In this document: positions 1 to 14,012 of the stretch, in pieces
How the letters are laid out: each line of letters starts with the position of its first letter
Numbering within the stretch: position 1 is the first letter of the stretch
NCBI GenBank assembly: GCA_013398015.1
Contig: VZRR01011537.1
Span: 590,722 to 654,721, forward strand
Source: Oreocharis arfaki
Taxonomy: Eukaryota > Chordata > Aves > Passeriformes > Paramythiidae
Length of the DNA: 64,000 bases
Direction of reading: 5' to 3'
Made by a program: the position numbers and the translations under genes
Notes under the pieces: model-generated
What the model saw: the letters and a program-made list of their open reading frames with translations, nothing else
What the model was told of the DNA's origin: nothing
The model's database searches: none

Positions 1-1759
1 ATTAGACCGCTTGTGCAGCTGTGTTTTTGACTTCCTTGTGGGCACCAAGTATGATAGAATTATGTTGCCTATCATACAGCATTTTTCTGTTTTACACTTT
101 TGGGGGACAGAATAGAGGCCTCTCACAGGAGGAAGCAGCTGGTTATTTTAAATCTCTGCATGCAGCAAGTGCCCTTTGCCTTACTCATTTAGCGAATAAA
201 AACTTAGATATTCTTAGGGCATTTGTCATTGTGTTAGTTGATACTTCATTAGCATTAGTGGAATTATTTCTGTGCTTTTTTTGAAAGAGAAGCAATATAA
301 TTTCCTTTTGCATACAAGGAAATGTGAGTTAGGTCTGCAGCAGGTCTTGGTACTGCACAGCTCGGATTTGTGGCAGTTAATATTGAAGAACCTTGGTGGT
401 GGGTGAATTCAATTGCATCTAGTTCTCTGTCCAGGTTTCCTATATGGTATGTGGTGGAAGCAAGTGGACAAACAGGATCACTGGGGATCCACACTGAAAA
501 AGATGCTGGCTGAACTTTTCACTGTGAAATGACATTTATGTGTCTGAAGTCACAGTGACTGGGGAATAGAGCTAAATAACCTTGACAGATGCTGGGCTGG
601 TGTCGGTTGTGTCCCGTGAGTCAGTATTGTGACGGCTGTTGGAAAACTTGTGGGTGGGCTGTGCACCTTTGTCTCAGCCACTACAGTGCTAATCCAGGAA
701 TGTTCAGTTAAGTCCACACTGCGAGTTCAGAACCAGGACACTGACAAATACTCTGTTTTGCCAACAGAGCTGCATGGAAAGTGTTTCACTGCAGAGGCAG
801 AACAGGCAGGCAAGTACAGGTGCAAAACTTAAAATGTGTCCCTCAGAATACTCAAAATAACAGAGTTGGAAGGAGCTGCTTGGTCCACTTGGAGTTCATG
901 TCAGTCAACTTTTTTTTTGCTAGTCACCTAAGGGGGCCCTTTTATGCAGAATGTGTATATTCAAGGCTAGGAGAAGCCATCATGTCCTTTTCCTGTAGTT
1001 CAGTGATTAGAAAGCTTGAAATTTGCTTGTGGGGGGACGTGGGCTTCATTTCATCCTCAATCTGTGAAGTTATAAATTAGTATTTTCCACATACTCAGGG
1101 TGTGCTATAGCCATCATACAGTTATTACAGCTTCCTTAAGCTCTGAAATCAATCTGCTGAAATTGTTTAATTGATCATCTGGGCTGGACTGTTAGGAGTA
1201 GAACTAGCTTGCTGGGAGATACATGTGAAAGCGGTCAGAGATGTTTTGGGAACCTCGGTGAAGTAACAATTTATGGAATGTAAGCACCTCCACAGCTGGA
1301 AAACAACTGGATGAGAATTTTTACGACAGTAATTTTGGATTTAAGGAATATAAGAGTTCATTTTCAGCATCTGAGCCTTCTTATTGGAATAGTCACCAAG
1401 TTTTGTCTCAGGTCACACAAGCTAACCAGTGACAGAGAGGTGGGGTGAGGCTTTAGCATACAGACAAATACGTCAGACTGTGGAAAAATCAACATGGGGT
1501 TTTGTAGATAGAGAAGCTTTGTCATAATTATGAAGTTCTTTGATGAAATCAACAAACTGATAAACCAGGGTGACACATTCATTGTAGTCATTTCAAAAGA
1601 GCCTCTGGCACAGTCTCTCAGCAGTGCTGCTACAGAACACTGTTGGAGCAGCTGTCATAGGTCAGGAAGGAAGCCTCTCTTATGAATGAGTAACTAGCTG
1701 AAAGAGAAGGGTTAACAAGCTAGCAATAAATACTCATTTTTTACAATGTGGGAGAGTTA
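1..1759. other. intergenic, no gene recognised
   Basis: AT-rich sequence with only short open frames on both strands, none over 100 codons and none with a recognisable domain. No RNA gene or clear repeat was seen. By conserved gene order the next gene beyond this edge would be FRS2 on the minus strand, but no FRS2 exon is visible. Confidence 0.5.
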
Positions 1760-2060
1760 GATTGGACTCCCACGGGGATCATGCTGAGACCTGCACTAGT
1801 TAGCATACTCAAATGGTTTTGGATAGAGACTTGAGTAAAAGCAGAAGCACAGTTTGCTGCTGATGCAAAATCCTGTGCAGTAGTGCACTACAAAGCTGAC
1901 AGCAGGGAGTTTCAAAAGGATCTCCTTCTGCTGAACAGCATGGGTGTTAGACTAGAAGTGGAAATTCAGTCTCTAACTGTGAAGTAATGCAGGCAAAACC
2001 AATAAAGGAAATAAACTCAAAAGCAAAGCAGTGCAGTAGCAGCTAGTAAATTGAATGGAA
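1760..2060 (+). mobile_element. decayed CR1-like LINE fragment
   Basis: The stretch reads like the end of the CR1 reverse-transcriptase region in plus orientation: a phrase like 'gggatcatgctgagacctgcact' is followed by a 'tttgctgctgatgcaaaat' block where CR1 elements have a 'tttgctgatgac' block. It is riddled with substitutions and stops and has no 3' end. The call rests on remembered family resemblance, so the edges are approximate. Confidence 0.4.
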
Positions 2061-2454
2061 TACAGTGGCCTTTGGTTCTGGTTTTCCCTAGCCAATGATT
2101 TACAGAAAACTGAATATATATGAAAAAGGATTGTGCTGTACCTGACCTGTTCTTTCTGCCCTTGATTGTTTAGTTCTAGTCGTTAAGTCCAGAAGTGAGT
2201 TAGGGATACTTGTGTAGTCTGCTGCAGAATGGCCATTTGGCAGCTGGTACAGGGCAGAGACACCGAGATGGTCAGGGAGCTGGAAAAATTATGTATTGGA
2301 GAAGACTGAGAGAACTGATATTCTTCAGTCTTAAGGAGGCAGCTACAGGAAGACCGTACTGCTGTTGCCCACATGGAAAAATGTGCCAGATTCCTCTCAG
2401 ATGTGCACAGTGATAAGCTGAGAGGGAATTGACACATCCTCCTAAGTTCTGCTT

Positions 2455-2550
2455 AGATTCAGAGATTTATTTATTTCTCTTTCTTACTCTCTTTCTCTTT
2501 TTCAGTCTCTCTATCTCCCTTCTATCTCTTCCTTTCTTTCTTTCTATCAT
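2455..2550 (+). repeat. polypyrimidine (CT-rich) tract
   Basis: About 95 bases made almost entirely of C and T on the plus strand, with repeated cttt and tctc units. It is simple-sequence DNA. The open frame across it (LFLFLTLFLFFSLSISLLSL type) is a product of this composition and is not a gene. Confidence 0.8.
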
Positions 2551-5500
2551 GAAGGTGGTCAAATATCATAAGAAGTTGCCAAGAGAGGCACGTGACCTCC
2601 TTCCAGGGAGACACCCAGTTTGCCTAGGCATGGTCCTGAGCAGTCTGGGCTGAGCTGTCCTAGGTGGCCTCCAGAGGCCCACTGCAACCTATGGGTTCTG
2701 GGTTCTTAGAATGGGTTTTTACCACCTACTTATACCCTAACTATACATTATTTCACATGGTGTATTCATGGCAGAAGTGGAATATGTTTGCTCCAGGTTA
2801 AAAACTACATATTAAAACTCAATTCAAGAACGTTGTGGGGCTAAGACACTTTAGATTTGGCATAAACAAAGCAAGAGTAAGCTATGGTACTTTCTGTCTA
2901 GTGGCTAGACACAGTATTAAAATACTTTGTAAAATGTCAAGAAGAGGAGTTGATTGTCAGGATGCAGCTATAGCATGAGTCAGTATATGGTACTGTTGTC
3001 CATTCTTAAGATTTTTGGTTTTTTACTTCCAATGTCTTCTTTAAACAAATGAGATATATTCGTTTTTCAGACACTGAATGATGGGGAAGAGTATACTTAG
3101 CATAGCATGTGCTGCCATGTCACATGAGGTGTTTGTGCAGGTACATATTCTTTGCATCTGGATCAAACCTGTCTCCAACAAGGAAGTCAGTCAAAATACG
3201 TTCTTCACCCTGATATGTCTAACTAGGGTCATTGCTTCTTAGTACTTGGGTTAAGATCTTTGAAAGGTAGGATAGTGCTGTTTGTGGCTGACTGCTTCTG
3301 TTCAACACATGGCATGGACAAACAATTCAGACTACAGAAACACCCAAAACAGTGCCCATCACTGTTTTCTCCTGTAATAAGAACTTTTATTTGTAAGCTG
3401 AAGATCCTGCCACAGCTCAGCAACTTAACAACCGTGTATTCACCAGCAATACTTATGGAATAAGCTGAGTCCTATAGTTTTAAAAAACAAATGTACTTCA
3501 ACTTAATTACAGTCAGGCCTGAATAAAAATTAAAGGGTTTGCATGTCTGTTAGTCTGTATGTGGGTAGAAAGGCAGTGAGGTTAAGATAATAGGCTCAAA
3601 ATGTATTCTCAGAAAACATTTAAAACCACAGCAGGGTGTGATTGTATGCAAATAAGTATTTTTGCAATAGCAGATTAAACACCTTATGGAATTTGTATGG
3701 AAAACTGCATGCTTGTACTTGATGCAAAGTATGATTAAGCACCAGTGTGTGGAGTTTTTGCCTTTGGTCAAAAATTAAGGCAGATTTAAATCAATCAATG
3801 GTTTTCTCAGTCTTTTCACAGTGTATGTTATAAGTTATGAATGGTGACTACTAGAGAGAAAACATAACTTTCTCCTTGGGTCTGCATTGTTACAAGAATA
3901 GGTCCTGCTATTGTTTCCAATCAGTAAATGCACAGCAGTAGCAGAAAGTCTGGTGATAACATGGCGACATGTAGGATCTGAGACAGTGAGGGAAGAAAAC
4001 TGGCAAATTGATGTAAACCTTTATTAGAATAGCTGTCACTGGATGTATTTTGCATCAGCTTACAGGCAGCTTGTCATGAATGGGTGAATTAAACATTTCC
4101 GGTTCCCGGACTACATTTAAATAAACTTTTTCATGTTCAAAGATTGTGAAAATGACCCTCAGGCAACCCAGTCCTATAGGGGCAGCAGGTACCTTCTCAA
4201 AAAGCTATCCTTAGCAGTAGTGGAAAGACCATGCTCATCATATCACAGGCAGATAATCGCTGCTCTACTTGGTCATTTGCATAACTAAGGGACATTATGG
4301 TGGCAGAATAACTTAACTGTCTTTGGAAAATAGTCTTCAATGTTAAATTCTAATCTACATTACACACCAGAGTTGTGTATCTGTCTTTCTGAAACTCCTT
4401 TCTCTTACACACAAGTTAGTGTGTCCTGTGCAATGAAAGTGATGCCATGGCTTTTCCTAGAAAATTGCCCTTTGGTATGCTCAGGAAGAAGTTTAAAGGA
4501 ACATTTAAAGTTGCAACCTGATTTTTTTTCCGCTAGCGGTGATAGAACTTATTTAGCAAAATCAGATATAATGGTGATTGTTTTAATCCTGTGTGTTTCG
4601 TATGTGGAGTAGAAAAAATAAAATACATTACTTCAAAGTAGCTTTTATATAAATAGTGACATAAGTTGGACTCACAGTGATATGGACTCACAGTTTCTCT
4701 GGCATGGATATAGTACTCCTTGAAAGACATAAAAGCTTCTCTGAAGAAGTCAGATTATCGTGTTGAGAAACAGTAAAATGCACTCTTTTTCTGTCTTCCA
4801 AAACAATTCTGCCTACTCAGCAGTACATGTACAGAGGGAACCCAAGCTCACACTGGCAGGATTACTCTTCTGCCTCTTAATCATATTTTGTTAGTGAAAG
4901 CAGTGGTCAGAGGAAGTGCAAGGTCAGCTGTTCTGAACACTGGTAGAGCAGGCTTCGCTCTCCTTCGTTCATGTGCCATTGTCCCACAGACTCAAAAATC
5001 CTACCTGGACATGAGTAGATAACTAAGCATTGTGATTTATACAGGCAGGTCGAAATTGGAGCACTCTGAAAGGTATCACCTACCCTCCCCTGCAAGGGTC
5101 TCACCCCTGCTTAGGGGAAGGCTCTGTTTATGAAGCTGTTGCTGAAGTACTGATCATAGCCCGATGTTCTAAGGGAAGAAAACCATAAATGCCAGGGTTT
5201 TTTCTTTTCTCCCCAGCAAATAAGGAGTGGTCTTCTTCAGGAAAATAAGAACCTTATTACCATGTAGGCAGAAACCACCAAGTGAAGGTGATGGGCCATC
5301 CAAAGTGATGAACCACTCCAGGCCCTTGAAAAAAATAACTTTCAAAGTTAGAGCTGAGACAGCCAACATTAAAAGTCTGTGGAAATAACTTTAGGCATGT
5401 TCCCGTAGAAGAGGCATAGAAGAAGAAAAGGTGACTTACGGCAAATCAGAATTATTGGTAATGGAATGTAAAGCTGTTTTTACATTGCCTCATTTTGCAG

Positions 5501-8500
5501 ACAGCATATTATTTCCCACTTTTAGGACTGCCTAAGTTCACACACAAGGCAGTAGAAGCAAACTACATAATTGCTTGAAACAAGGGAAATAAAAGCAGCC
5601 TTGTTAACATAGTATTTTAAGCAATAATTACTTCAAGCAGAAATAATTCGATTTCCCTTCAGAAGCATATAATAGCTTTTATTTTAAGGCAATTTAGGGA
5701 CAAAATCAAAATACATACCAACATTATTCACTCATGCAGAAACAAGTATGGAGAAGAGTCTGAAGGATGGAGACCAAGGAAGTCTTGGTCACATAATTTT
5801 GCCTGAAGCAGTTTGATTCAGGTGGGACTATCTAACTGTATTATAGAGAGAGATTTGTCCAATTGTGTTTGTTTTTCCCCACTGCCTCTTTGCAGGAGGA
5901 AGGAAAGATGACGGAACAGTTTTTGCTTTAATGAAGCATTTTTTTAAAAAAGAGCCCCAAAGAAACAGACCTTCAAGATGAAGTGAGAAAAGGTGAAGTT
6001 GATGGGCTTACCTCTTGGGGACATTCATTCCACTGCTAAGAAAACTTCTGCCCTTCACAGCAGAGAGCTTTATTTTGACAGGAGAGCCAAACTGGTAACT
6101 GTGGACCACAGACAATCTTTGATGGGCTTTTCCTTCTCTCTCTGTCATACTCTTGGCCTTTCCCAAGATGTTCAATCAGTTGCTGTTAGTGTCAGAGCTC
6201 AGGGTAGACTGCTTATCTTGGTTTTAAATAAGACCCACTCATCAGTGCAGACTTCTGTGAAGCAGCCTGAAGTATTTGCGGTTTTTGTTCTGCTTTCAAA
6301 ATTGGTGGGTACAGGATTATTTTGTCAAAGTAATGAAGCAAGATGCTTAGAGGTTTTCTTCTAAAGTTTTTTCCCCAAGGCTACTTAATTCTGTACCAAA
6401 GGTGTGCCCACTCAACCTTCAAATAGTCTTTTTGCTATAAATGGCAGATTTTCAGAATATTTTTGCTCAATTCTTTTTTCCATCTCTCCTTTCTTAAAAC
6501 CGTAACAACAATTTTCATGCAAGTGACTTCCTGGAATACTATTTTTTTTTTAATAAGTCTGATTTGTTAAAGATGGTGAATTCATAGACAGCAGTTGCTT
6601 CTCTTACCCACTATAGTCAGACTGAGTTGTGTTACCACAGGATGAGAACTGTACTGTACTGAATGCTTCTTCAGATCAAAGTAGATGAAGGGTATAATTT
6701 TAGAGCTGAAAGACATTGCTTACAGTTGGAGTAAAGAACTGCAATTTATTATACCACCCATTCTATATTGCCCGTTCAGATTGCAGGCCTTCAGGCCTGG
6801 AACTCTGCCTGTGCATTTTACATGTGCAGTATTCTCAGGATACAATATAAATAATAATATATCATCAGTGAAGGGAATAGCCCAGTGGAGCAATCCACAA
6901 CTGAGTGAACCTTTCAGATATTGTGGAACAAGGCCAGCATTACTTCAAAAACATTTCTTATTTCACAAAGTCAGTCAAATGCCTAAATTAAAATCCCACT
7001 CAATTGCTTTGGTCTTATCAGATAAAGTATCTGTGTGTTCATTTAATATGCCTCTCATGCATTTTATCTTTATGCTTCATTTAAATATGAGAAGCAAACA
7101 CATTTTATATAGTTGTTATTCTCCAATTACTACAAAAGCTTCTTGGAATCTTTGATCATGAGAATGTTATTTCAAATCCAGTTCTGCTTCGCAATTACAA
7201 AGTGTCTTTAGTGGAGTTAGTTTGGATGCAATTCTAACCCCAGTAGAGTAAACCACAGTCAGTCCTCAAAAAACAGGTATGACTATGGAGCAGTAAAGAG
7301 ATCAGAATGAACCCAAAAAACTGAGTTGATTTATTGGGGGGGGGGGGGGGGGNGATTTATGGGGGGGGGGGTGTTAAGACAGAAATTCCAACCAAAGCTG
7401 TAATGATAACAAGCATCTGATGTGAAACATCAATGATTTAGCATTACATGGCATTACGATGGCTGCTAACCAAGTTCAACATGCTTGAGTGTGCACAGCT
7501 ATTAGATGATCACAATGTGTTCAGAGCTGTCACACAAACTGTCTCTAGACTTAGGTAAGACTGAAGCTAGCACTCTACAGCATCGGTGTCAGATAAAGCT
7601 CAGGAAGTAACAGCAGCAGCAAAACCAACTTACACTCCTTTGTGTCTTACAGAGCAGTTGTCTAGTATCTATTAAGTGGTGAAGTAGCTGTAGCGTAGAA
7701 CTGAGGAGAATGATGGAACTTATAAAGCACAAATCTTTTTGCAAATGTACAAAATACGGTGCAAGAAAATAATTTTACTGCAAAGTCAACAAGAGTGCAT
7801 GCAGTAGCAATAGTAGGTAACAAACTGACAAGTGGTTTGTTTAAATTTATGCATAGGGTATCTTCAGACTTCCAAAAGTCTTAGCTTAATACTTCTAAAG
7901 GAATGCTGTAAAGTCTTAACTCTCATGAAATATGAAACATGACTAAAGTGTCCCTTCTACTATTAAAATGTGGCTTCTTCATTTACTGATTTATTACCTT
8001 CATTCACCAGAGGTCTGATTGAAATTCACTCACTTCACGAGGATCGAAGGTCAGGTTTATTTAGTGAAGTACCAAGCATTTCTATCTCCAAACACAGAGG
8101 AAGAGCATTTGCAAGCGTAGTACCATATGGGGTCAGATTAAACTGTGAACAAAGAACATTCAGACAATGAATCCATGAAGAGTTTTACTGCTTTTCCATT
8201 TTAAAATACACATATTGTGTCAGCCTGTTCCAAAAAAAGTAATGATTTTGTTTCTGTCTTTTATCCCTGAGGGGAAAAAGAATACTAGAAAGAATTCAGA
8301 GCCTTAGAAATGTATCTTCTTTATCCTCAGCAAATGCACAAGGACTAGGACTTATTTACTAATAAAAAACAAGCAAGACTCACAACACAGTTTAGTTTAA
8401 ATTCAGCTAGACTGTTTTCACTATTTTAAATTGTAGACTCCTGACTGTTAAATAATGTTGAGTGAATCTATCAGGATGCAGGACTAGCAGACTGATCAGT

Positions 8501-11500
8501 GATGAGATGCTTCAAGAGGACAAAGTACCACCCAAGAGGAGCAGCCTGGTGGTTGGTGACTTGCAGGCCTGGAAGTTGAGTGTACACCAAATCAGCCGTG
8601 CCCTCTGACATGGCCCACGATGTCCTGCCATGATCCAAGGCAATGCCCATCTTCATCTAACACTGCACCTCCTGGCTGCTGCTGCTAAGGGCTATACAAG
8701 GAAGATTCAGAGCAACCACAAAGCTTTGCAAAGCAGTGGATGCTTTGATCATTTTAAACACTATGTAGTAGGAGTTCAGTCTGTCTACTTTAGTCCTGTG
8801 TCTTTCTTTACCATGCAAACATGCTTAACCTGTAGCAGGAAGGTAAAAAAAAAAAAAACAGTTTCAGTTGTCTAATATATATTTATTCTACAATCACAAA
8901 AAGTTGTGTAACTTCCACAGGTAATGGGAAAATAATTCAATCTAATTTAGACATATTTATTTACTAAGGATGCAACCCTTTCCTGAGATGGTGGCTTTTT
9001 TCAGCTTGAAAAAAAGCACTCCATTTGTTTTCTCTGATACCTTAATCACTTCATGAGGTTGTGGTTTTCCTTTGCCTGTTTGCTGTCCAGTCCTAGAGAA
9101 GTCCTGCAGAGCTGACTCTCTACAGCTCACTGTGGGCAACAGCACTGCAGGGTACTCTCATGATCTCATGGTGAAGAACTTCTAAAACTGTGTGATGCAG
9201 ATTCAGTTTTCCTCAAGAATATTTAGCTTACCAAGAAAATGCTTTACCTACTACATAAACTTCCATAAAGAAACCAGGGAATAACACCAAAAGTTAACTG
9301 CAAGCTCCTGAAACCTAACTTCTCAACATTCTCCTTTTTACCTACTCAGAGTTCAGGTGGCTTGGGACCTGAATGGAGCCTTATGTGGAACACAGTTATC
9401 ACTCTACTCAGGACAGTAATTAAAACAAAAATTACCTGGATTTATTCTTACTTTAATAAACATAGAGATGAAGAAGGAGCCACATGCTGGCCCTGCTACA
9501 TCCAACAGACTTAGTGCATTGAACAACACAGTGCTGCAACCCTACTCAGTTTCTACATTTTGATCCAAAAGTTGTCATCCTTATTACACGCATAAAAGGC
9601 ATGAGCCTGGGTTTTGCCAACTCTTAATACCTGCATTTACCCAGCATGCTTAAAGAAGCAAGCGTAGAAAATATGATTTAACTGTGGAATGATTCTATTA
9701 TCTTTTGTTCAAAATCATTTAAATTGAGGTGCAGTTCTGTCTAATCAATTCAGCGTGTGAAGAAGACCTTTCTTAGTCATACATCCCGTTTCTTGATCCT
9801 ATGAATAAAGACATGTTTCACTGAGAAACTTAGAAGCATGTTTAACTAAAACCCATGCTTTTTATTAACAGTCTAGATCAGAGGTTAAATAAAATGTGCA
9901 ATTTGAAAAAAGGTGATTTTGTAGACTGAAAAAAAAAGTGAGATTTGCCAGACACTGCAGAATTGAGATATTGAAGAAAAAAAGCTATTGATCACTTCAG
10001 GTGAACATATTTGCAAAGCAGAAGCCAGTAGTAGATCACATGAAATTTGTTTCTGTCCTGAAGTACAGAATTCCCCACAAGTGTGGGAATAAGAATGGCC
10101 AGCTTCTCATTTAACACATGAACACCTTAAAAATACAGTCATTATTAGGGGCAGAGTAGGACAAATACTGTATATTGCATTGTTAATGAAGTTCTTTTTG
10201 TGGTCTAATCATTGATATTCAAGAGGTTTTTCCTATGAAAATCAAAACATAAACTTTAATTTTGGATGTATCAGCTATTTGCATAGGCAAGCCTGTTTCA
10301 CTAGAAACTTACATGACTTCATGTACAGCTTAAAACATTTTAAAATGGAAATAGTATAAATGTACCATAAATGAATGTACTTAAATCCCCACTAAATATA
10401 TATAATAGGAATTTCTCGTTGTTGCTGTTCTTTTCTACCATCCTAATTCTCTTTTCTTCCCCTTACTTAAGTGAAACTGTTCTTCCCTGCTGTATGCAGG
10501 AAAATTAGAAGTTTCAACACACTTGGAAGCCAAAAGTTTATTTGTAATAGTAAGTAGTCAGAGAAGTTTATTAACTTTATCAACATTAAGTTTTAAAAAG
10601 TAATTACTTTTACTTGTGGAAAATCCTGCCATTTTGGACCTGCAATTGAGTGCAAGCAAAGTATGCAGTCCAGTAGAGTGCCTAAGTTATGTTTTGTGCA
10701 CTCAGATTGTCATATAATCTTGGCCTGAAAAAGAAAGAAAAAACCCTGAAAACAACCCCTCAAAACAACCCCTAAAAATAACAGAGATTTTTATTTTGAA
10801 AGCTGCTTCCCTTGCCAAATGAACAAAAATTGTAAACATTGACAATTTTGTGCTTCCTCGCACAGCACATTTGATTTGCTGACAAGGCTGCTAAACAGCT
10901 GTAACATGCAAGAGATAATTTGGTCACCTCTACAGAAACAAATACAGATTGTCTCATGAGATGATCAAGTCTCAAAGCAAATGAGACCAACCAAAGATAT
11001 CACAGATCTGCCAAAATCCCAGTAATAAAGCTGCTATACAGACTGGAGAATATTTTGGACATACCTGCCACCTGGTGTTTGGTAAACATCATTATGATGT
11101 CTGAAAACAACCTAAAATGCTCTTAAACCTGTATTCTCATTAAGAAGCAAACACACACTGATGTATTTTATATGGATGAAATGCATAAGCAGAAGAGGTT
11201 GGTGTTATTACCAGCATCTGACGAGAAGAATGAACAGGGTGCTTTAATGTTGCTTCCAGTTCCATCTCTACTGACTACAAAAATTCTCAAGTAAATCTTT
11301 GACTTAACCGTCTCTACACATCTCCTGTCAGATAATGGCACTTTGGGTGAGAAACCTCCTGGGCAACAGCTTTATACAGCTTCACAGGCTGACTGTAAAC
11401 TACAGTGGGCCAAACCCAAAGGAAAGAACTAAGTTATAGGAGATGGAGCTAGGTAAGAAAAGGACTAGGTGACACATAATACAGGGTACTGAGTAACAAG

Positions 11501-12229
11501 TCATAGTCTGAAATTACTGTGATGAGTATTAATTTGTCTTAGCTAAAACATTTATAACCCCCAAGTCTTTATAGTGGAAGTGGCACTAATTATTAGTTTT
11601 GCATACTTCATAGTGATGCTCAGTGGCAAAACTCACAACAGTAAGCACATAAACTGAGATAAACCATGGTTTATCTTTACCTACCAAAAGGTAACTTCCA
11701 AGTGGTGGCTAAAGCTTTCGTGTAGGCAACTGAACAAATTCCTGTGCAATTCAGTGGTATCAAACTGTACCTATAACACAGTGAGGGTTTTTCCTCCGCC
11801 TCTGAAAGCAAGATTTAAATACAACTGTGTTTCCCAATGATAACTCAGGATGAAGCCACAGTATAAGGTCAGTCTCAGCAATATAAATAGCATTTAAGTT
11901 TGCAGCCTGGCAAGCACAAACCAGAACTATTTTTCTGGAATTGCATCTTCGTAGGGCTGCCAAAAATAAAGCAGAGTGTAACGCTTGGGTTTTTCTTTTT
12001 CTTCCAGGCAACGGAGGTCAAATGCAACTGTGTCCTTAGGTGCCCCACGCCATTTCACGTCTAGCAACTTTGAAAATGATACACACTAGAAGATCAACCC
12101 ACACTTACTGTAAATTTACTGTGTAAATTAAATTTACACATGCTCTCAGGTGTTTGTATCAACAACTTTTAACTGCAGAGCACATGGGCACAAACAAAAC
12201 CTCTCTATTAGCTGAGGTCCAGGCAGCTC
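2551..12229. other. intergenic, AT-rich, no gene recognised
   Basis: Nearly 10 kb without a supportable gene. The longest open frame (6,685-7,155, plus, 156 codons) has no recognisable domain, no conserved composition and no convincing flanking splice sites. The tract contains a broken poly-G run near 7,336-7,371 and a 20-base perfect palindrome at 11,657-11,676. No tRNA or other RNA gene was seen. Confidence 0.5.
7336..7371 (+). repeat. poly-G tract with an assembly ambiguity
   Basis: A run of 17 G is followed by one N (7,353), then G, atttat and a second run of 11 G. Runs of this length are hard to sequence and can form G-quadruplex structures. The N marks unresolved length or sequence, so the true tract may be longer. 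Confidence 0.9.
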
Positions 12230-12333
12230 TTGGGGATATCCTGTGCAGGGCCAGAACCTGGACAACCTGGACTCGATCCTTGTGGGTCCCATGCAACTCA
12301 GGATACCCTGTGACTATGATTCTATGATTAATT
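12230..12333 (+). mobile_element. CR1 LINE 3' end
   Basis: The sequence runs through 'gatccttgtgggtcc' and 'caactcaggata' and ends in the 'gattctatga' octamer typical of CR1 3' ends. It is in plus orientation and about 100 bases long, so strongly 5'-truncated as most CR1 copies are. No coding part remains. Confidence 0.8.
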
Positions 12334-13419
12334 GTAGTTAACTTCTCCCAGAATTTAGTTACTGTCTAATAGAGGGCTCGGTTGCTTTCTCAGCATCTGG
12401 AAAAAGTATTTTCTAATGAAAACACAGATCCTAACATGGAACTTTGTAAAGCAGAAGGTGCTCTTCCTGTTGTCTATCAACAGCGACTGCTCACTACCAA
12501 CAGCTGTCTTAGCAAATTAGGACTACTGAGAGAGGAGCCTAATGACTCTTCCAGGATTTTTGCAGAGAGCGCAAAGAAGAAAAAAAATACAAAAAGTTGA
12601 AAGAAAAACTGAGGAAAAAAGACCACTAACTACAAATAAAAATTACATCAGTGGTCTAGCATGCTGATGGCTACCAACAGAGGAGCCAGGATCGTTGCTT
12701 CTGTATTCTAGCACACTAGGCTGTTTATTGGATGTAAACAGAAAAAAATACTTCAGGGTCCCACAGAAAAGCTGGATTCAAAAGGTACATCTCCATTCTT
12801 TTTTGGTCTGTTCAAGTGTATTTCGGCAGACCTGTTCATGTTAGTCACAGCTCCTGCAGAACCTCTTTAATACTCCATTTGAGCAGGTCATCATTACTAT
12901 TATTTTAATTGACAAATATGAAGGTAATAGTGTTGCACACACCAAAAATTGTGCTTTCCCTTCTGATTTTTGTTTCAGCATGCACAACATACTGTGACCC
13001 ATGCAAGTCTTATTCTCAATGCACAGCTCTGAAAACGGCATTCTTCTGCAGCTGCTGCTTAAAAGGAAATTGGCTACTGAATAAAAAAACCAAAGCACTT
13101 AGGTAGCCAAAAATTGACAAATTCCGATATTCTGCAGTGGTAGGAAGGATCTGTGTGGATACCACCGTACAAGCTGTTCCTCAGCCTCTGTGTATACATA
13201 ATACCCTGAAACAAGTATGCCAAGTTGCTGTTCTTAATGAATACCCTAAGTCTACATATTGAGTGATTAAACTGTTTCACTTCAGTTTACCGAGCCACAT
13301 AAAAGCCAATCAATCATCAGTTGTTTCAAATATGAAGAAATGAGTGCTTTGTTCTCAAAGTATTGATAAAATCATGTACTGATTTTTTGGGGGAACACTT
13401 GCTAGTGACTTAAGAATTA

Positions 13420-14012
13420 TGTGGAAGGGTTTGGTAGTGAGGGGGCTACAGGGGTGGCTTCTGGGAGAAGCTGCCAGAAGCCTGCCCCATGTCCAATAGA
13501 GTCAATGCCAGATGGCTCCAGGATGGACCTGCCACTGGCCAAGGCTGAGCCGAACAGGCTGCCGATTTAAAAAGGAGAGAAAAAAATGCTTGGGCAGGGG
13601 CAACAGGAGCAGAGAGAGGAGTGAGAATATGTGAGGAACAGCCCTGCAGACACCGTCATCAGTGAGGAAGGAGAAGAAGCTGCCGCTGGTGGAGCAGAGA
13701 TCCACCTGCGAAGGACCCCACACCAGAGCAGAGGGATGCCCAGAGGAGACTTCAATCCTGTGAGAAGCCTGCACTGGACAGGCTTCTGTGGCCCCATGGA
13801 AAGGAGCCCACACTGGTGCAGGTTTGCTGGCAGGACTTGTGACCCCAAGAGGGACCCACACTGGAGCATTTCGTGAAGAAACGTCGCCCATGAGAAGCTC
13901 TCACATTGAGAATTTCACGGAAGACGGTCTCTTGTGAGAGGGACACCAGGGCGGAGCAGGGGAAGAGCAGCAGGAGGAAAGAATGGCAGAGATACCATTT
14001 GATGAAGTGACT
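13420..14012 (+). mobile_element. LTR-like fragment of an avian endogenous retrovirus
   Basis: A GC-richer block inside AT-rich DNA starts with 'tgtggaagggtttgg' and carries an internal series of related phrases ('cccacactggtgcagg', 'cccacactggagca', 'gacttgtgacccc'). This layout resembles an LTR family I associate with songbird genomes. It lacks the expected downstream end, so it would be a truncated solo LTR. Frames across it on both strands are by-products of its composition. The family name is not certain. Confidence 0.5.

Noticed and set aside
6685..7155. 156-codon plus-strand open frame, the longest gap-free one outside the genes that shows no repeat-derived signal
   Set aside because: No recognisable domain, no start context or splice partners, and composition like the surrounding AT-rich DNA. 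It is best explained as chance.
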